Shown here: positions 46,677 to 55,593 of the stretch, one piece after another
Layout: every line of letters begins with the position of its first letter
Position numbering within the stretch: the stretch's first letter is position 1
NCBI GenBank assembly: GCA_002308995.1
Contig: DBWQ01000023.1
Span: forward strand, 14,642-78,641
Direction: 5' to 3'
From: Clostridiales bacterium UBA1234
GTDB taxonomy: Bacteria; Bacillota; Clostridia; TANB77; UBA1234
DNA: 64,000 nucleotides
Made by a program: the position numbers and the translations under genes
The notes under the pieces: model-generated
Told to the model about the DNA's origin: nothing
Database searches by the model: none
Seen by the model: only the letters and a program-made list of their open reading frames with translations

Positions 46677-47466
46677 GACTTCTATCATATCCTTCAAATG
46701 TATATCCTTGCGCTACGCCATATTTCTTAACATGTTCTTCATTTGACCTGGTTTCCTCAGAATACCAAATGCTAGGAAGACTTCTATCTATTACTTGGCT
46801 TCCCTTACTAATATTATTATTAGAAGGAGCCGAATTAGAAACTATAATTTCTTCCCCATTTAAAAAGGTTATCTTCACAGTAGGATTTAATGAAGGGTTG
46901 GTAGCATCAGAACCTTTCAGATCTTCGCCAGTCATGGATTTGGCAGCAGTAATGCCATCGACATAACTTCTACCATCACTCGAATACGGTGGCCAACAAA
47001 AAACATTTCCCAGAGGTGTGATAAAATACGATAACTCCTGCTTATTTGCATAATAGGTGTCCACTTTTCTATCTTTTAAACTTAAATACTCTTCTGCATA
47101 ATTTTTTTCGATTATCGTACAAGGAATGGCATTCGCTTGTTCCTCTGTTAACATCTTAAGCCTATTTTCTCTAGATAAAAAATCAAAATCTCTATCCGCA
47201 AGCCCTCTGGCAACAAAATTGTAAAACTGTGCCTTAGAAATTGCATGCTGCGTAAACGGATCTTTTGACATCATCTGAGCGCCAATATCAGCAATTCTAG
47301 TTTTAATATTATCACGAAATTGCGATATTTCCATATCAAATGATAAAAACTGTGCTTTATCTCCTATATTAAGAACACCACTAGATAATGCAATCGATGA
47401 AAGTATAATTGCAATCACAATTGTAATTACTAGTGTAATTAAAGAGACTCCATTTTGTTTCTTCAT
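46672..47466 (-). CDS. Type IV pilin-like protein, major type 1
   Basis: A 264-residue prepilin with leader MKKQNG and helix VSLITLVITIVIAIILSS, followed by a globular domain with TPLGNVFCWPPYSSDGRSYV. The ATG at 47466 has an AGAGGAAAG site; the in-frame ATG seven codons upstream has none. It follows pilC by 56 bp and ends the pilB-pilC transcript. Confidence 0.85.
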   Translation of the reverse strand: MKKQNGVSLITLVITIVIAIILSSIALSSGVLNIGDKAQFLSFDMEISQFRDNIKTRIADIGAQMMSKDPFTQHAISKAQFYNFVARGLADRDFDFLSRENRLKMLTEEQANAIPCTIIEKNYAEEYLSLKDRKVDTYYANKQELSYFITPLGNVFCWPPYSSDGRSYVDGITAAKSMTGEDLKGSDATNPSLNPTVKITFLNGEEIIVSNSAPSNNNISKGSQVIDRSLPSIWYSEETRSNEEHVKKYGVAQGYTFEGYDRSQ

Positions 47467-47522
47467 ATCTTTCCTCTTTCTTTTCATTTTTAGTGGTATC
47501 TCTCTATGAAATGTAGTATACG

Positions 47523-48881
47523 CTACATTCCGTAGGCATCAAATAAGAATGTACCTGTATATAGTTCCATAACTGGTTTTAGTACAACCAAGATAAAGAA
47601 TACCATTACGACACCCATGATAGCCATACTGACGTTAGGCAATATTTTAATAATTCTCTCAATGGTGATGTTAATATCATCATTTAAAAATTCTACAATT
47701 TTATTAACCATGTCTTCGATATCGGTTTCCATACCAATACGAAGCATCTCGAGTGCCATTGGTGGCATATTGGGAAGACGCTCGAATGGCTCCACCCACA
47801 TTTCACCTTGTTGCAGGTTATCTTGCGCATTCTCGATGACGGACAGGATAACGTAATTGGAGACGACGCCCTTACTGATATCTAAGGCATCATATAACTT
47901 AGCATTATTGGCAAGGTTTAACTGCATGGCTTTAAAAAACTTTTGCAGTGCCAGTCTGGTAATTAACTGTCCAAAAATTGGCACCTTCAGTTTAAACATA
48001 TCCCATTGATATCTACCATTAACAGAAGATTTCCAAAAATTAAATAAAACAATTCCTGCTATGATAAAAGCAACTACGAAATACCATTTGTCGACACAAG
48101 CACGGATAAAAGCTGCTACTTTTAAAGTAAGTGGTGGGATTTTATCCGTAACACCCATATTGGCATATAGATTTTCCAAAACCGGCACACCTACTAATAC
48201 ACCAACTACGGTTAGTAAAAACATACCTACCGCTTGAAGAAGTGGTCCTGTTAAAGCCTTTTTAACAGCTCTTGTTGTACTAGCAGATTCTTGTAAATAA
48301 TCTAGCGCTTGGAATAACGCATTTGTCATATTTCCAGATAACTCACCAATTTTAATAATAGAGATATAAATCGTTGGAAAAACATCCTCATAGTATTCCA
48401 AAGTAGAATAAATATATTCACCCGCTTCTACACCATTTAATAAGTCTTCAATAATTCCTTTCATAACCGGATTATCTGAATTCTCTAAAAGTGTAGTTAA
48501 AGCCCTTGTGTTAGTAAAATTAGCTCTTTTTAATAAGTACAAGCTCTGTGTAAAAGCAATTAAGTCTCTTCGTGTTGCCTTCTTAAACATAGAAAAATCA
48601 AAATTGATGTCACGATTTAAACCTTGTTGCTGTTTCTTACGCTGTTCTTCTAGTAACTTTTCTCTGGCAAGCTTGGTAACAGCAGCAGATGAGACTTGGT
48701 TCTTTTTGGTTCTTTGAGCTGGTCTTAATTTGCTCAAAATACCTGTTTGCTGTCTAACATTAATGGGAGTTAAACCATTGGCTCTTAACTTATCTTTAAC
48801 ATCTTGTACACTATTTCCTTCTATTTTATTACTAACTGTCTGCCCATTTTTAGTTGTCGCCCTATATGTATATACACCCAT
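47523..48881 (-). CDS. pilC: Type IV pilus inner-membrane platform protein
   Basis: GspF/PilC-family protein of 452 residues. It anchors the assembly motor and passes pilins into the growing fibre. It has two T2SF domains, each with transmembrane segments (near 205-235 and 265-290), and a last one near the C-terminus (about 420-442). The N-terminal YRATTKNGQTVSNKIEG segment is typical. It is 25 bp downstream of pilB with a GAAAGGAG site. Confidence 0.94.
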   Translation of the reverse strand: MGVYTYRATTKNGQTVSNKIEGNSVQDVKDKLRANGLTPINVRQQTGILSKLRPAQRTKKNQVSSAAVTKLAREKLLEEQRKKQQQGLNRDINFDFSMFKKATRRDLIAFTQSLYLLKRANFTNTRALTTLLENSDNPVMKGIIEDLLNGVEAGEYIYSTLEYYEDVFPTIYISIIKIGELSGNMTNALFQALDYLQESASTTRAVKKALTGPLLQAVGMFLLTVVGVLVGVPVLENLYANMGVTDKIPPLTLKVAAFIRACVDKWYFVVAFIIAGIVLFNFWKSSVNGRYQWDMFKLKVPIFGQLITRLALQKFFKAMQLNLANNAKLYDALDISKGVVSNYVILSVIENAQDNLQQGEMWVEPFERLPNMPPMALEMLRIGMETDIEDMVNKIVEFLNDDINITIERIIKILPNVSMAIMGVVMVFFILVVLKPVMELYTGTFLFDAYGM

Positions 48882-48906
48882 AGCTTACTCCTTTCAGAGT
48901 GTTTAA

Positions 48907-50564
48907 TTATAGTCCTATCTTTTTCTTAACTTCACTAATTGTGGTATGCCCTTGAATAACTTTGTGTAGCGCATCACAGACAAGTGGTCGATAGCCTTCA
49001 GCAAAGGCTGCCTTTCTAATCTCCGTAATGGTACCATCTGAAATAATCAAATCTTTAATATCATCGGTTACTGAAAGTGCCTCATTGGCTGCAATTCTTC
49101 CATAGAATCCTGTATTGTTACAGTGCTCGCACCCTACTGGCTCGTAGGTGGTAACCCCTGTCAAATCAAAATCAACATCAAAACGTTTTCCAATACGCTT
49201 AAAGGTTTCAATCTCCATTTGATTGAATTCTCTTTTTCGCGCACAATCTTTACAAATTCTTCTCACAAGTCTCTGTGCAATCGTGGTTGCCAAAACGCTT
49301 CCAATATCGTAGGAAGAAATGCCTAGCTTTCTAAGACGGGTAACAACCTCGATACTATCAACGGTGTGGATAGTAGAAAGTACAAAGTGTCCAGTTTGTC
49401 CAGCTTGAATGGCAATCTCGGCGGTTTCTTTATCTCTTATCTCTCCGAAGTAGAATGATATCAGGGTCTTGTCTTAAGATGGTTCTTAGGGAATCGGCGA
49501 AGGTAACACGTTTGTTAACCTCAACCTGATTAAGTCCTGGAATACGAATTTCGACTGGGTCCTCAACAGTAGTAATATTCACATTAGGTCTATTTAAAAG
49601 TGCTAAGGCACTATATAGCGTAGTGGTTTTACCTTCACCTGTAGGAGCGGCAATAACCGCAATACAGTTCTTTTTGTTAAAATACTTTTCCATAACGGTT
49701 TCATCATCAGGATATCCTAACTCTTGAAGACCTTTGATGGAAGCTTCCTTTTTCATTAATCTGAGTACGAACTTCTCGCCATATACATTCATCTGTGAAG
49801 ATACACGGATGTTGTAATCTGGGTACAAAATAATACGACCATCCTGAGAAAGTGTTATCTCTTGGTGCATGTTAGAAATAGATTTTAATCTTCCGGATAA
49901 CTTGTTGCTGTTTTTCTTTTTCTATTTTGGCAATTTCGATTAACTCACCATCAATCCTAAACCTTACTCTAAAATAATTCTCCATCGGCTCAAAGTGCAA
50001 GTCACTCGCTCTTTTGGCCATACCAGAACGAATAATGTTATCTACTAGCTGTGAGATATCTCGCCCATAAGTATCAAAAGCACCTACATCGCTCTCTTCT
50101 GGTTTAAGTTCCAAGTTTTTAACGATATCGTCAATGTAAGAAGCAAACGTTACGTAAGGCTCCATAGATAGGCCGCCCTTACTTAACAAAATTAAACGAA
50201 TCATCTTTTGTAAATCTTTATTAGTAGGATCGGCAAAAGCAACTTTGATACGATTCTCATTAATCTCAAATGGAATGACTTTGTGCTGCTTGACGATATC
50301 CATCGAAATATACTGCGTAAATGGAAAGGCAAGTTTAGGCTCTAGCATAACAGGCCTAAAACCAGTCGATTCACCAATGGTATTTAGTAAATCCTGGTCA
50401 TCACAAACTTTTAATATATGGAATACTTCACCTAATTTAATACCTCTATGTGATTGCTGATATTCTATGGCACGATCAATATCAGATTCTTTGATTAAAC
50501 CTTTTCGAATCAGCATAACACCAATCGGTGTCTTGTTGCTTGAATTGTTATCAAAAACTGCCAT
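48907..50564 (-). CDS. pilB: Type IV pilus assembly ATPase PilB with two +1 shifts at CGG
   Basis: Hexameric motor that drives pilus extension. The 551-residue protein is assembled from 50564-49896, 49894-49448 and 49446-48907. Site one (ATC-CGG-A) restores KQQQVI-G-RLKSISNMHQEI. Site two (CTT-CGG-A) restores DPDIILL-G-EIRDKETAEIA, which is the Walker B region itself. Walker A APTGEGKTTT lies at about 306-315. The zinc cysteines C437, C440, C478 and C481 come after both sites. The N-terminal T2SE domain is complete. The ribosome site is GAGGAGG. Without the shifts no ATPase domain would be made. Confidence 0.93.
49445..49447 (-). other. CGG +1 frameshift site 9 (pilB, second)
   Basis: Context CTT-CGG-A. 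The skipped C is 49447 and the next codon GGA is Gly373 of the LLGEIRD Walker B motif. Confidence 0.92.
49893..49895 (-). other. CGG +1 frameshift site 8 (pilB, first)
   Basis: Context ATC-CGG-A. The skipped C is 49895 and the next codon is GGA (Gly224). Confidence 0.9.
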
Positions 50565-50612
50565 ATGTAAGCCTCCTCTTCTTTTGTAAAACCGATAATA
50601 CTCCTATCTATT

Positions 50613-50641
50613 ATTTTAAGTTTTTTTGTTTTTGAAGTCAA
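50613..50641 (-). promoter_or_regulatory. Promoter of pilB-pilC-pilin 1
   Basis: -35 TTGACT (50636-50641), 17 bp spacer, -10 TAAAAT (50613-50618) on the minus strand. Confidence 0.78.
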
Positions 50642-50706
50642 TATTTTTTAAGTAAGTCCATGAATTACCAATCAATATTTGTCATGTAGGAAAAGCTTGT
50701 CGCTAC

Positions 50707-50907
50707 CTATTCCTCCTCTAATCTCGAGGCAATCTCATACATATTCGGAATATCTTTGGCATACGTTTCTTGAATCGATTCAATAATACGTGTTTGCCTA
50801 ATATAACTCATCGCACTGCTACCATAAAATGAAATTCCATATAATGAAAAAATAAGCATTGCCATAAAGATAGCCATGGTAACCGCACCTTTTTCTTTTT
50901 TGTTCAT
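50707..50907 (-). CDS. Small pilus accessory protein (PilX-like)
   Basis: A 66-residue protein with a basic start MNKKEKG, one hydrophobic helix (AVTMAIFMAMLIFSLYGISF) and a short helical tail. Its start overlaps the stop of the preceding minor pilin gene. The glycine before the hydrophobic stretch may be a prepilin cleavage site. It is placed like PilX/GspK-type minor components, but it is much shorter, so the role is inferred. Confidence 0.6.
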   Translation of the reverse strand: MNKKEKGAVTMAIFMAMLIFSLYGISFYGSSAMSYIRQTRIIESIQETYAKDIPNMYEIASRLEEE

Positions 50908-51380
50908 TAATATCCTCTCCCTACTTTAAAGTATTGTTCGTTTGTCTCGAGTACATCTTTATCCATTGCCGATATTTTAACTTTTAAAAAGCCTTCCTCT
51001 GCATTGTAGGTAAAAAATACGCCCGATAGTTTATCTGTGATGAGTGCATCTTTACGATATACTTCATAAATCTCATAAGTTTGGTTGCCTGATTTTCGCT
51101 GATTAGAGGTATATCGAATGGAATACTCAACACCATTATCAAACCTAATATACGAATCTGAGAATTCTAAGATGCCATTTGCTGATTTAACATCATTCAC
51201 AAAAAACGAATAAAACTTAAGCACCTCATCGGATAGCCTTGCTTTTTTCGTAAGAACACCAAGCTCAGACATAAAATTAATATTAATAAACGCTAGCGTA
51301 CCTAGTAAAATGGTTGAAACAATAATATAAATCGTCAGTGTTGTTAACGTGACACCTTTTTGATTTTTAAATTGAAACAT
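50907..51380 (-). CDS. Minor pilin-like protein (PilW/GspJ-like)
   Basis: A 157-residue protein with prepilin leader MFQFKNQKG, then VTLTTLTIYIIVSTILLG, and a beta-rich domain (YIRFDNGVEYSIRYTS). Position 5 is Thr. It sits between two other pilin-like genes, as minor pilins that prime the fibre usually do. Confidence 0.75.
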   Translation of the reverse strand: MFQFKNQKGVTLTTLTIYIIVSTILLGTLAFININFMSELGVLTKKARLSDEVLKFYSFFVNDVKSANGILEFSDSYIRFDNGVEYSIRYTSNQRKSGNQTYEIYEVYRKDALITDKLSGVFFTYNAEEGFLKVKISAMDKDVLETNEQYFKVGRGY

Positions 51381-51411
51381 GGTATCTTTCCTTTCTTTTT
51401 CCTAAAGGATT

Positions 51412-51813
51412 CTATTCGTTAATCATGAGTGTTTGCAATGTCATCACCGCTTCGCTTCCTGCCTTTTTACTCATCGTGTTATACTTCACATTGGCGGTAA
51501 TAATTAACACTTTACTACCATAATTTATCCCGTCTTTGGGTGGGATGGTTTCAATGGTGGTTTCCACGCGCATATTATTTTCGATTAACGCTTTGTTTTT
51601 GATATCAGCAAGACTAAGGCCTCGATTTTCTAGTTCAATTGCTTCAATCGCTTGCATTGCATACGAAAGCGCAATATTTCTTTGCTCAATTCTATGGTAA
51701 TTTTCGTTACTTGCCGAAAGAAGTGTCACACTACATACCATAAAAATAACAATAATAATCAGGGCAACACCAATTTCAATTAAAGAATAACCTGATTCCG
51801 ACTTAAACTTCAA
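51412..51813 (-). CDS. Minor pilin-like protein (PilV/GspI-like), TTG start
   Basis: A 133-residue prepilin with the leader MKFKSESG, then YSLIEIGVALIIIVIF. Of the pilin-like proteins here it is the only one with the classical Glu at mature position 5. The start codon is TTG with AAGGAGG 7 nt upstream. The gene follows the true end of pilD (51826) by 12 bp, a spacing that only makes sense once the pilD frameshift is read. Confidence 0.78.
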   Translation of the reverse strand: MKFKSESGYSLIEIGVALIIIVIFMVCSVTLLSASNENYHRIEQRNIALSYAMQAIEAIELENRGLSLADIKNKALIENNMRVETTIETIPPKDGINYGSKVLIITANVKYNTMSKKAGSEAVMTLQTLMINE

Positions 51814-51825
51814 CGTGGCACCTCC

Positions 51826-52603
51826 TTACATAGCCATTAACTGCACTACTTTTTGAAAAAAAGGAAGCAAAATCAGCGTCATTGTACTCCCAATACTTAA
51901 ATAATACCCCCACGGGATTTCTTTGTATTGATGAATTAAAACACCAATTCCTGCTACAAAAAGGGAAATCACAACAGCAATCATCTGCAATCGAAAACCG
52001 CAAAAACAAACCGATAGTTGCTAAGTATTTAATATCCCCATACCCAATTGGATTTTTATGAATGAGTGAAAAAGCAAAATCAATCATCAATAGAACAACG
52101 GGAATGATAAAAAAGCCAAACATGTTATCATACACCTTACATCCAGTTATCCCTAAAAATAAAAGATGCAAAATGCCAACTAAAACGATATATAAATTCA
52201 CGTTATCTGGAATAATGTAGTTTTCTTTATCGATGCCTCCCACTAAAAACAAGCCTACTACAAATAAATACATAAGACACAAATGAATGAGTGTGGTAAT
52301 ATCACTTGTGATGCTAATATGATTGCATAAGGCAATGAGTAAAAATACACATCCAGAAAAGATTTCTAGCAATATGTATCTTGGACGGATCTTTTCTTTG
52401 CAATATCGACAACGTCCTCTTAAAAACACATAACTCCAGATAGGAATCAAATCCCAAAAATAAAGTTTATGATTACACGAGGTGCAATGTGATTGCACAT
52501 AAGTAATGTTTTCTTTGCGAGGAATGCGATACACTGCAAGCGAAAAAAAACTACCAAATACAGTTCCTGCAATAAATATCATGAGATAAATAAACCAATT
52601 CAT
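51826..52603 (-). CDS. pilD: Prepilin peptidase, read through a +1 shift at CGG
   Basis: Membrane aspartyl protease that cleaves and N-methylates prepilins. Frame one is 52603-52001, C52000 is skipped, and the gene ends at 51826, for 258 residues. The N-terminal methylase zinc motif has C40, C43, C65 and C68, and the second catalytic motif GYGD is at 187-190. The junction restores ATIGLFL-G-FRLQMIAVVISLFVAGIG, the last two transmembrane segments. In frame zero the gene would run on to 51803 with a non-family tail and overlap the next start. The ribosome site is AAAGGA. Confidence 0.92.
51998..52000 (-). other. CGG +1 frameshift site 10 (pilD)
   Basis: Context TTG-CGG-T. The skipped C is 52000 and the next codon is GGT (Gly202). 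Confidence 0.9.
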
Positions 52604-52672
52604 GACAAATTCCTTTCTAAAACGAAAGGGATATACCTAAGACGCATACCCCTACTCGCACAAAACTATTCA

Positions 52673-53119
52673 CTATTCTGTTACCGTTTCATCAAGTGAA
52701 GAAAGAGCCTCGTTTTCTATTGTATCACTAGATGGAGTACTTACTTTAGTAGCTGCACTGCTACCACCACTAATACTACTTCCTTCAGATAAGTCTGTCG
52801 GAATATCTCTTGTTAATGTTGGATCTTGCACCGAAACAAGAGGTTCAATCTTACCAGAAATATAACGAAGCTCATGACCATACTGTTCAAGCTCTCCTCC
52901 AGTAGATTCAAAAACTACCGTTGCATTTCTAGCATCTTCAATACCATTCGTTGCCACAATATATTGACTTCGATTAATGGCTTCATATACTTCAGGCTTT
53001 GGCACCTCTACACCGATTGGAATTTTATCTTTAAAAACAAACACCAAAGCGATGCTGGCAGCCGCCAAAAGAGCAACTACAGCCACAATTCCTAATAAAA
53101 TCTTTAATACATTCTTCAT
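52673..53119 (-). CDS. Membrane-anchored protein of unknown function in the pilus operon
   Basis: A 148-residue protein with one N-terminal transmembrane segment (about 7-29), a small extracytoplasmic domain and a Ser/Thr/Glu-rich tail. It lies between the PilO-like gene and pilD, in the position of a PilP-like or other accessory protein, but I see no PilP signature. Confidence 0.6.
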   Translation of the reverse strand: MKNVLKILLGIVAVVALLAAASIALVFVFKDKIPIGVEVPKPEVYEAINRSQYIVATNGIEDARNATVVFESTGGELEQYGHELRYISGKIEPLVSVQDPTLTRDIPTDLSEGSSISGGSSAATKVSTPSSDTIENEALSSLDETVTE

Positions 53120-53134
53120 TTTTTTCCTCCAAAT

Positions 53135-53737
53135 CTAGTTGATGGCGGTATTGGATGTTTTAACAGTAATGCCACTTACCGTAAAGTTAGCTCTGGTAGT
53201 ATCTGTGGAACTACTAGTTGCCATGCTGATGCCATCCAAATTAAATTTAAGATTCTTATCATTTTGAAGATCATAAATGAAATTAATAATAGAAACATAG
53301 GAGCCAGTAATGTTAAAACGAAGTTGTAGCTTCTCGTTATCTACATCCATTTTGAATCTAACGTTGTTATCGTTAGCATAATTACCAATAACAATCCAAA
53401 GGTAATCTAGTAAATACTCCTGCTTCTTATTTGCTTCTGCAATCTCTGCCTCTGAAGCACTTGCCTCAAGTTTTTCATAATCTGTCTTTTTCTTATTGAA
53501 GGTATCTTGTTTACTCTTGACATTACTACGAGCAGAAACAATTTGATTATGATTTAAATCATCTAGCTCATTCAGCTTTGCATTTAATTCATCGCTCTTA
53601 CTCATAATGCCTTCGTACGACATAACATCTACATCAATATCTCCAAGACGATTCAATTTCATTCCATTTTGGAAGGTATACCAAGTAAGATATATGGCAA
53701 GAGCAGAAAACAACCCCATAATAATATTCTTAATCAT
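53135..53737 (-). CDS. PilO-like pilus alignment protein
   Basis: A 200-residue bitopic protein: N-terminal transmembrane segment (about 5-22), coiled-coil with heptads (about 50-105), then a ferredoxin-like PilO domain (RFNITGSYVSIINFIYDLQ). It overlaps the pilM-pilN stop by 4 bp (ATGA), so translation is coupled. It should form the alignment subcomplex with the PilN part of that protein. Confidence 0.8.
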   Translation of the reverse strand: MIKNIIMGLFSALAIYLTWYTFQNGMKLNRLGDIDVDVMSYEGIMSKSDELNAKLNELDDLNHNQIVSARSNVKSKQDTFNKKKTDYEKLEASASEAEIAEANKKQEYLLDYLWIVIGNYANDNNVRFKMDVDNEKLQLRFNITGSYVSIINFIYDLQNDKNLKFNLDGISMATSSSTDTTRANFTVSGITVKTSNTAIN

Positions 53738-55551
53738 GGCAAATCCCCCCTAATTAGGATACGAATATCTCCGTCCATTCCCTTCACTTCCATATCAACA
53801 TTCTCTAGCACTTTTTCTAGTTTTAATCTAGAAACAAAGTAACCAAGTTGAGAATATCTAATAGAAGATGCAAGCATTGTCACACTACCCATTTCGGTAA
53901 CTTGAATTTCACTCACATAAACTCCTTGTGGAACAATAAACATAACCTGACTCATAAAATTAGGAATATCAAAACTACTCTTCATTTTTTCTGTAGCAAT
54001 GGCATCCATGACCCTTTGAAGTTTATTAATCTTATCAACATACTCACTTGTTTTAGAGGTTAAATAATCGGCATCACTATTAGCAACCGCAATCTCAGAA
54101 TTCACTTTCGCAATATTACGAGATGCCTCTCCTATTTTATCACGTAGTTTATTGGATACATACCATGAACCACTAAAATAAATACCAAATATACCCAAGC
54201 AAGTAACCAGTAGCCATATTACCCATGCATTTAGTGGTCTTGAACCCTCTTCCTCAGAACCTGTTGAAGCACCATAGCCACCTGCTGTATAACCAGAATT
54301 ATCATCAAAAGAAACTCTTGCACGTTTTTTGCCAATATGCAATTTTTCTTTAATTTTATCTAAAATAATACTAAATTTTGAAACATTACCACCAGCACGA
54401 CGAATACGTTTTGGCGTACTCATTTTAGTTTTAATAGCCTCTTTGCGCTCTTTCATGCCAGCCTTAATATCATCAATTTTACTCTTAATTTTGAGTTTTG
54501 CAATTGCATCCCTAACAGGATTTGGCTTTAACGCTTTTTTCGCTGCGCCATGGAAATCAACGGCTGGTTCCAAAAGTCCTAATCCGTTTAAAGCAATAGC
54601 AATAGCGCTATCAATTTGCGAGATTTCATTTTGATTGTCTCTATCTTTTTGTTGTAAGAAATAAGGTCTTAAAATCTCACAGCGTAAACTTGGAAAACTT
54701 TCTTGGAAGTATACATCCACATTGTTAACAGCAATTGCAGCACCGCCAAGATATACAGCTTTAATCAATCTTTTATACGGAGTAATAATCTCATCGACTC
54801 TTTGTCTAATATCATAAAAAACAGGAAGCACAACATCTAGGATATCACGACTCTCATCATCTAGCGACGAAACATCTTCAATATAAACAGAAACTTTTCT
54901 ACAAGCTTCATATGCTTTTTCATAAGAATTGTATTTTTCAGCAAGTTTATCTAAAATGTCATCCATACCAAGAGGAATCTCGATAACATCTTGCACTTCG
55001 TTTCTAAGTAATAATGTAACCGTTGTTTTATTTTCAATGGTAACAACTGCAGCCTCTTCATCAATACCTTTATTTCTAAACAAGTTAGGAATACTAAGAC
55101 CAATTGGGGCAATTGACAATACTTTTAAACCTTCAAAATTAGTATTGATATTGGCAAGTTCTGACTTAGAGGTATAAGCACAAATTGCATACATTTGATC
55201 CATGTTGCCTGTATTCATAACCATTTGTGTTCTGTATTCCATAGCAGAAGGAATTAACCCTTTTGATTCGCAGAAGGTAGAAAACTCACTATCAATCAAG
55301 TCATTTCTATCTTTTTGTTTAAGGTTGCTAAAAACTTCTATTCTGTGGTATCCTTCGTTTGCCATACTTAGTGCGCAACGGCCAGCTTCTACGTTGACAG
55401 TACTACAAATTTCATCAATCGCACTAACTGCGTTGTCATAGAACTTATAGCCATATTCGCCAAGTGAATACACACTAGACTTTTCATCAAAGTTGACTTT
55501 GGCATACTTTATCATATTCTTATCAACATAGAACCCTAAACAACTTTGCAT
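53734..55551 (-). CDS. pilM: PilM-PilN fusion protein
   Basis: A 605-residue protein combining two pilus proteins usually made separately. Residues 1-330 are the actin-like PilM domain (ends VDSAIAIALNGLG-like). A basic linker follows (about 340-435, many Lys/Arg). Then come a transmembrane segment (about 440-462) and a PilN-like coiled coil and globular domain. In separate systems PilM binds the short cytoplasmic N-terminus of PilN, so the fusion makes a stable link. The ribosome site is AAGGAG. Confidence 0.82.
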   Translation of the reverse strand: MQSCLGFYVDKNMIKYAKVNFDEKSSVYSLGEYGYKFYDNAVSAIDEICSTVNVEAGRCALSMANEGYHRIEVFSNLKQKDRNDLIDSEFSTFCESKGLIPSAMEYRTQMVMNTGNMDQMYAICAYTSKSELANINTNFEGLKVLSIAPIGLSIPNLFRNKGIDEEAAVVTIENKTTVTLLLRNEVQDVIEIPLGMDDILDKLAEKYNSYEKAYEACRKVSVYIEDVSSLDDESRDILDVVLPVFYDIRQRVDEIITPYKRLIKAVYLGGAAIAVNNVDVYFQESFPSLRCEILRPYFLQQKDRDNQNEISQIDSAIAIALNGLGLLEPAVDFHGAAKKALKPNPVRDAIAKLKIKSKIDDIKAGMKERKEAIKTKMSTPKRIRRAGGNVSKFSIILDKIKEKLHIGKKRARVSFDDNSGYTAGGYGASTGSEEEGSRPLNAWVIWLLVTCLGIFGIYFSGSWYVSNKLRDKIGEASRNIAKVNSEIAVANSDADYLTSKTSEYVDKINKLQRVMDAIATEKMKSSFDIPNFMSQVMFIVPQGVYVSEIQVTEMGSVTMLASSIRYSQLGYFVSRLKLEKVLENVDMEVKGMDGDIRILIRGDLP

Positions 55552-55593
55552 ATCTCTAGCTCCTTTTCCTTTGATTCTTGCTAGCCGCTCGTT

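Noticed and set aside
2953..52603. Frameshifts as random sequencing or assembly errors
   Set aside because: Random indels would fall in homopolymers and leave varied codons. Here all ten are a single extra C before GGA or GGT, always making an in-frame CGG, on both strands, while the same short contexts (ATC GGA, TTC GGT) in other phases are intact. Raw reads would still be decisive.
2953..52603. The eight split genes as pseudogenes
   Set aside because: They include normally essential genes (ftsW, lgt, and dxs as the entry to isoprenoids), with no other damage and good ribosome sites.
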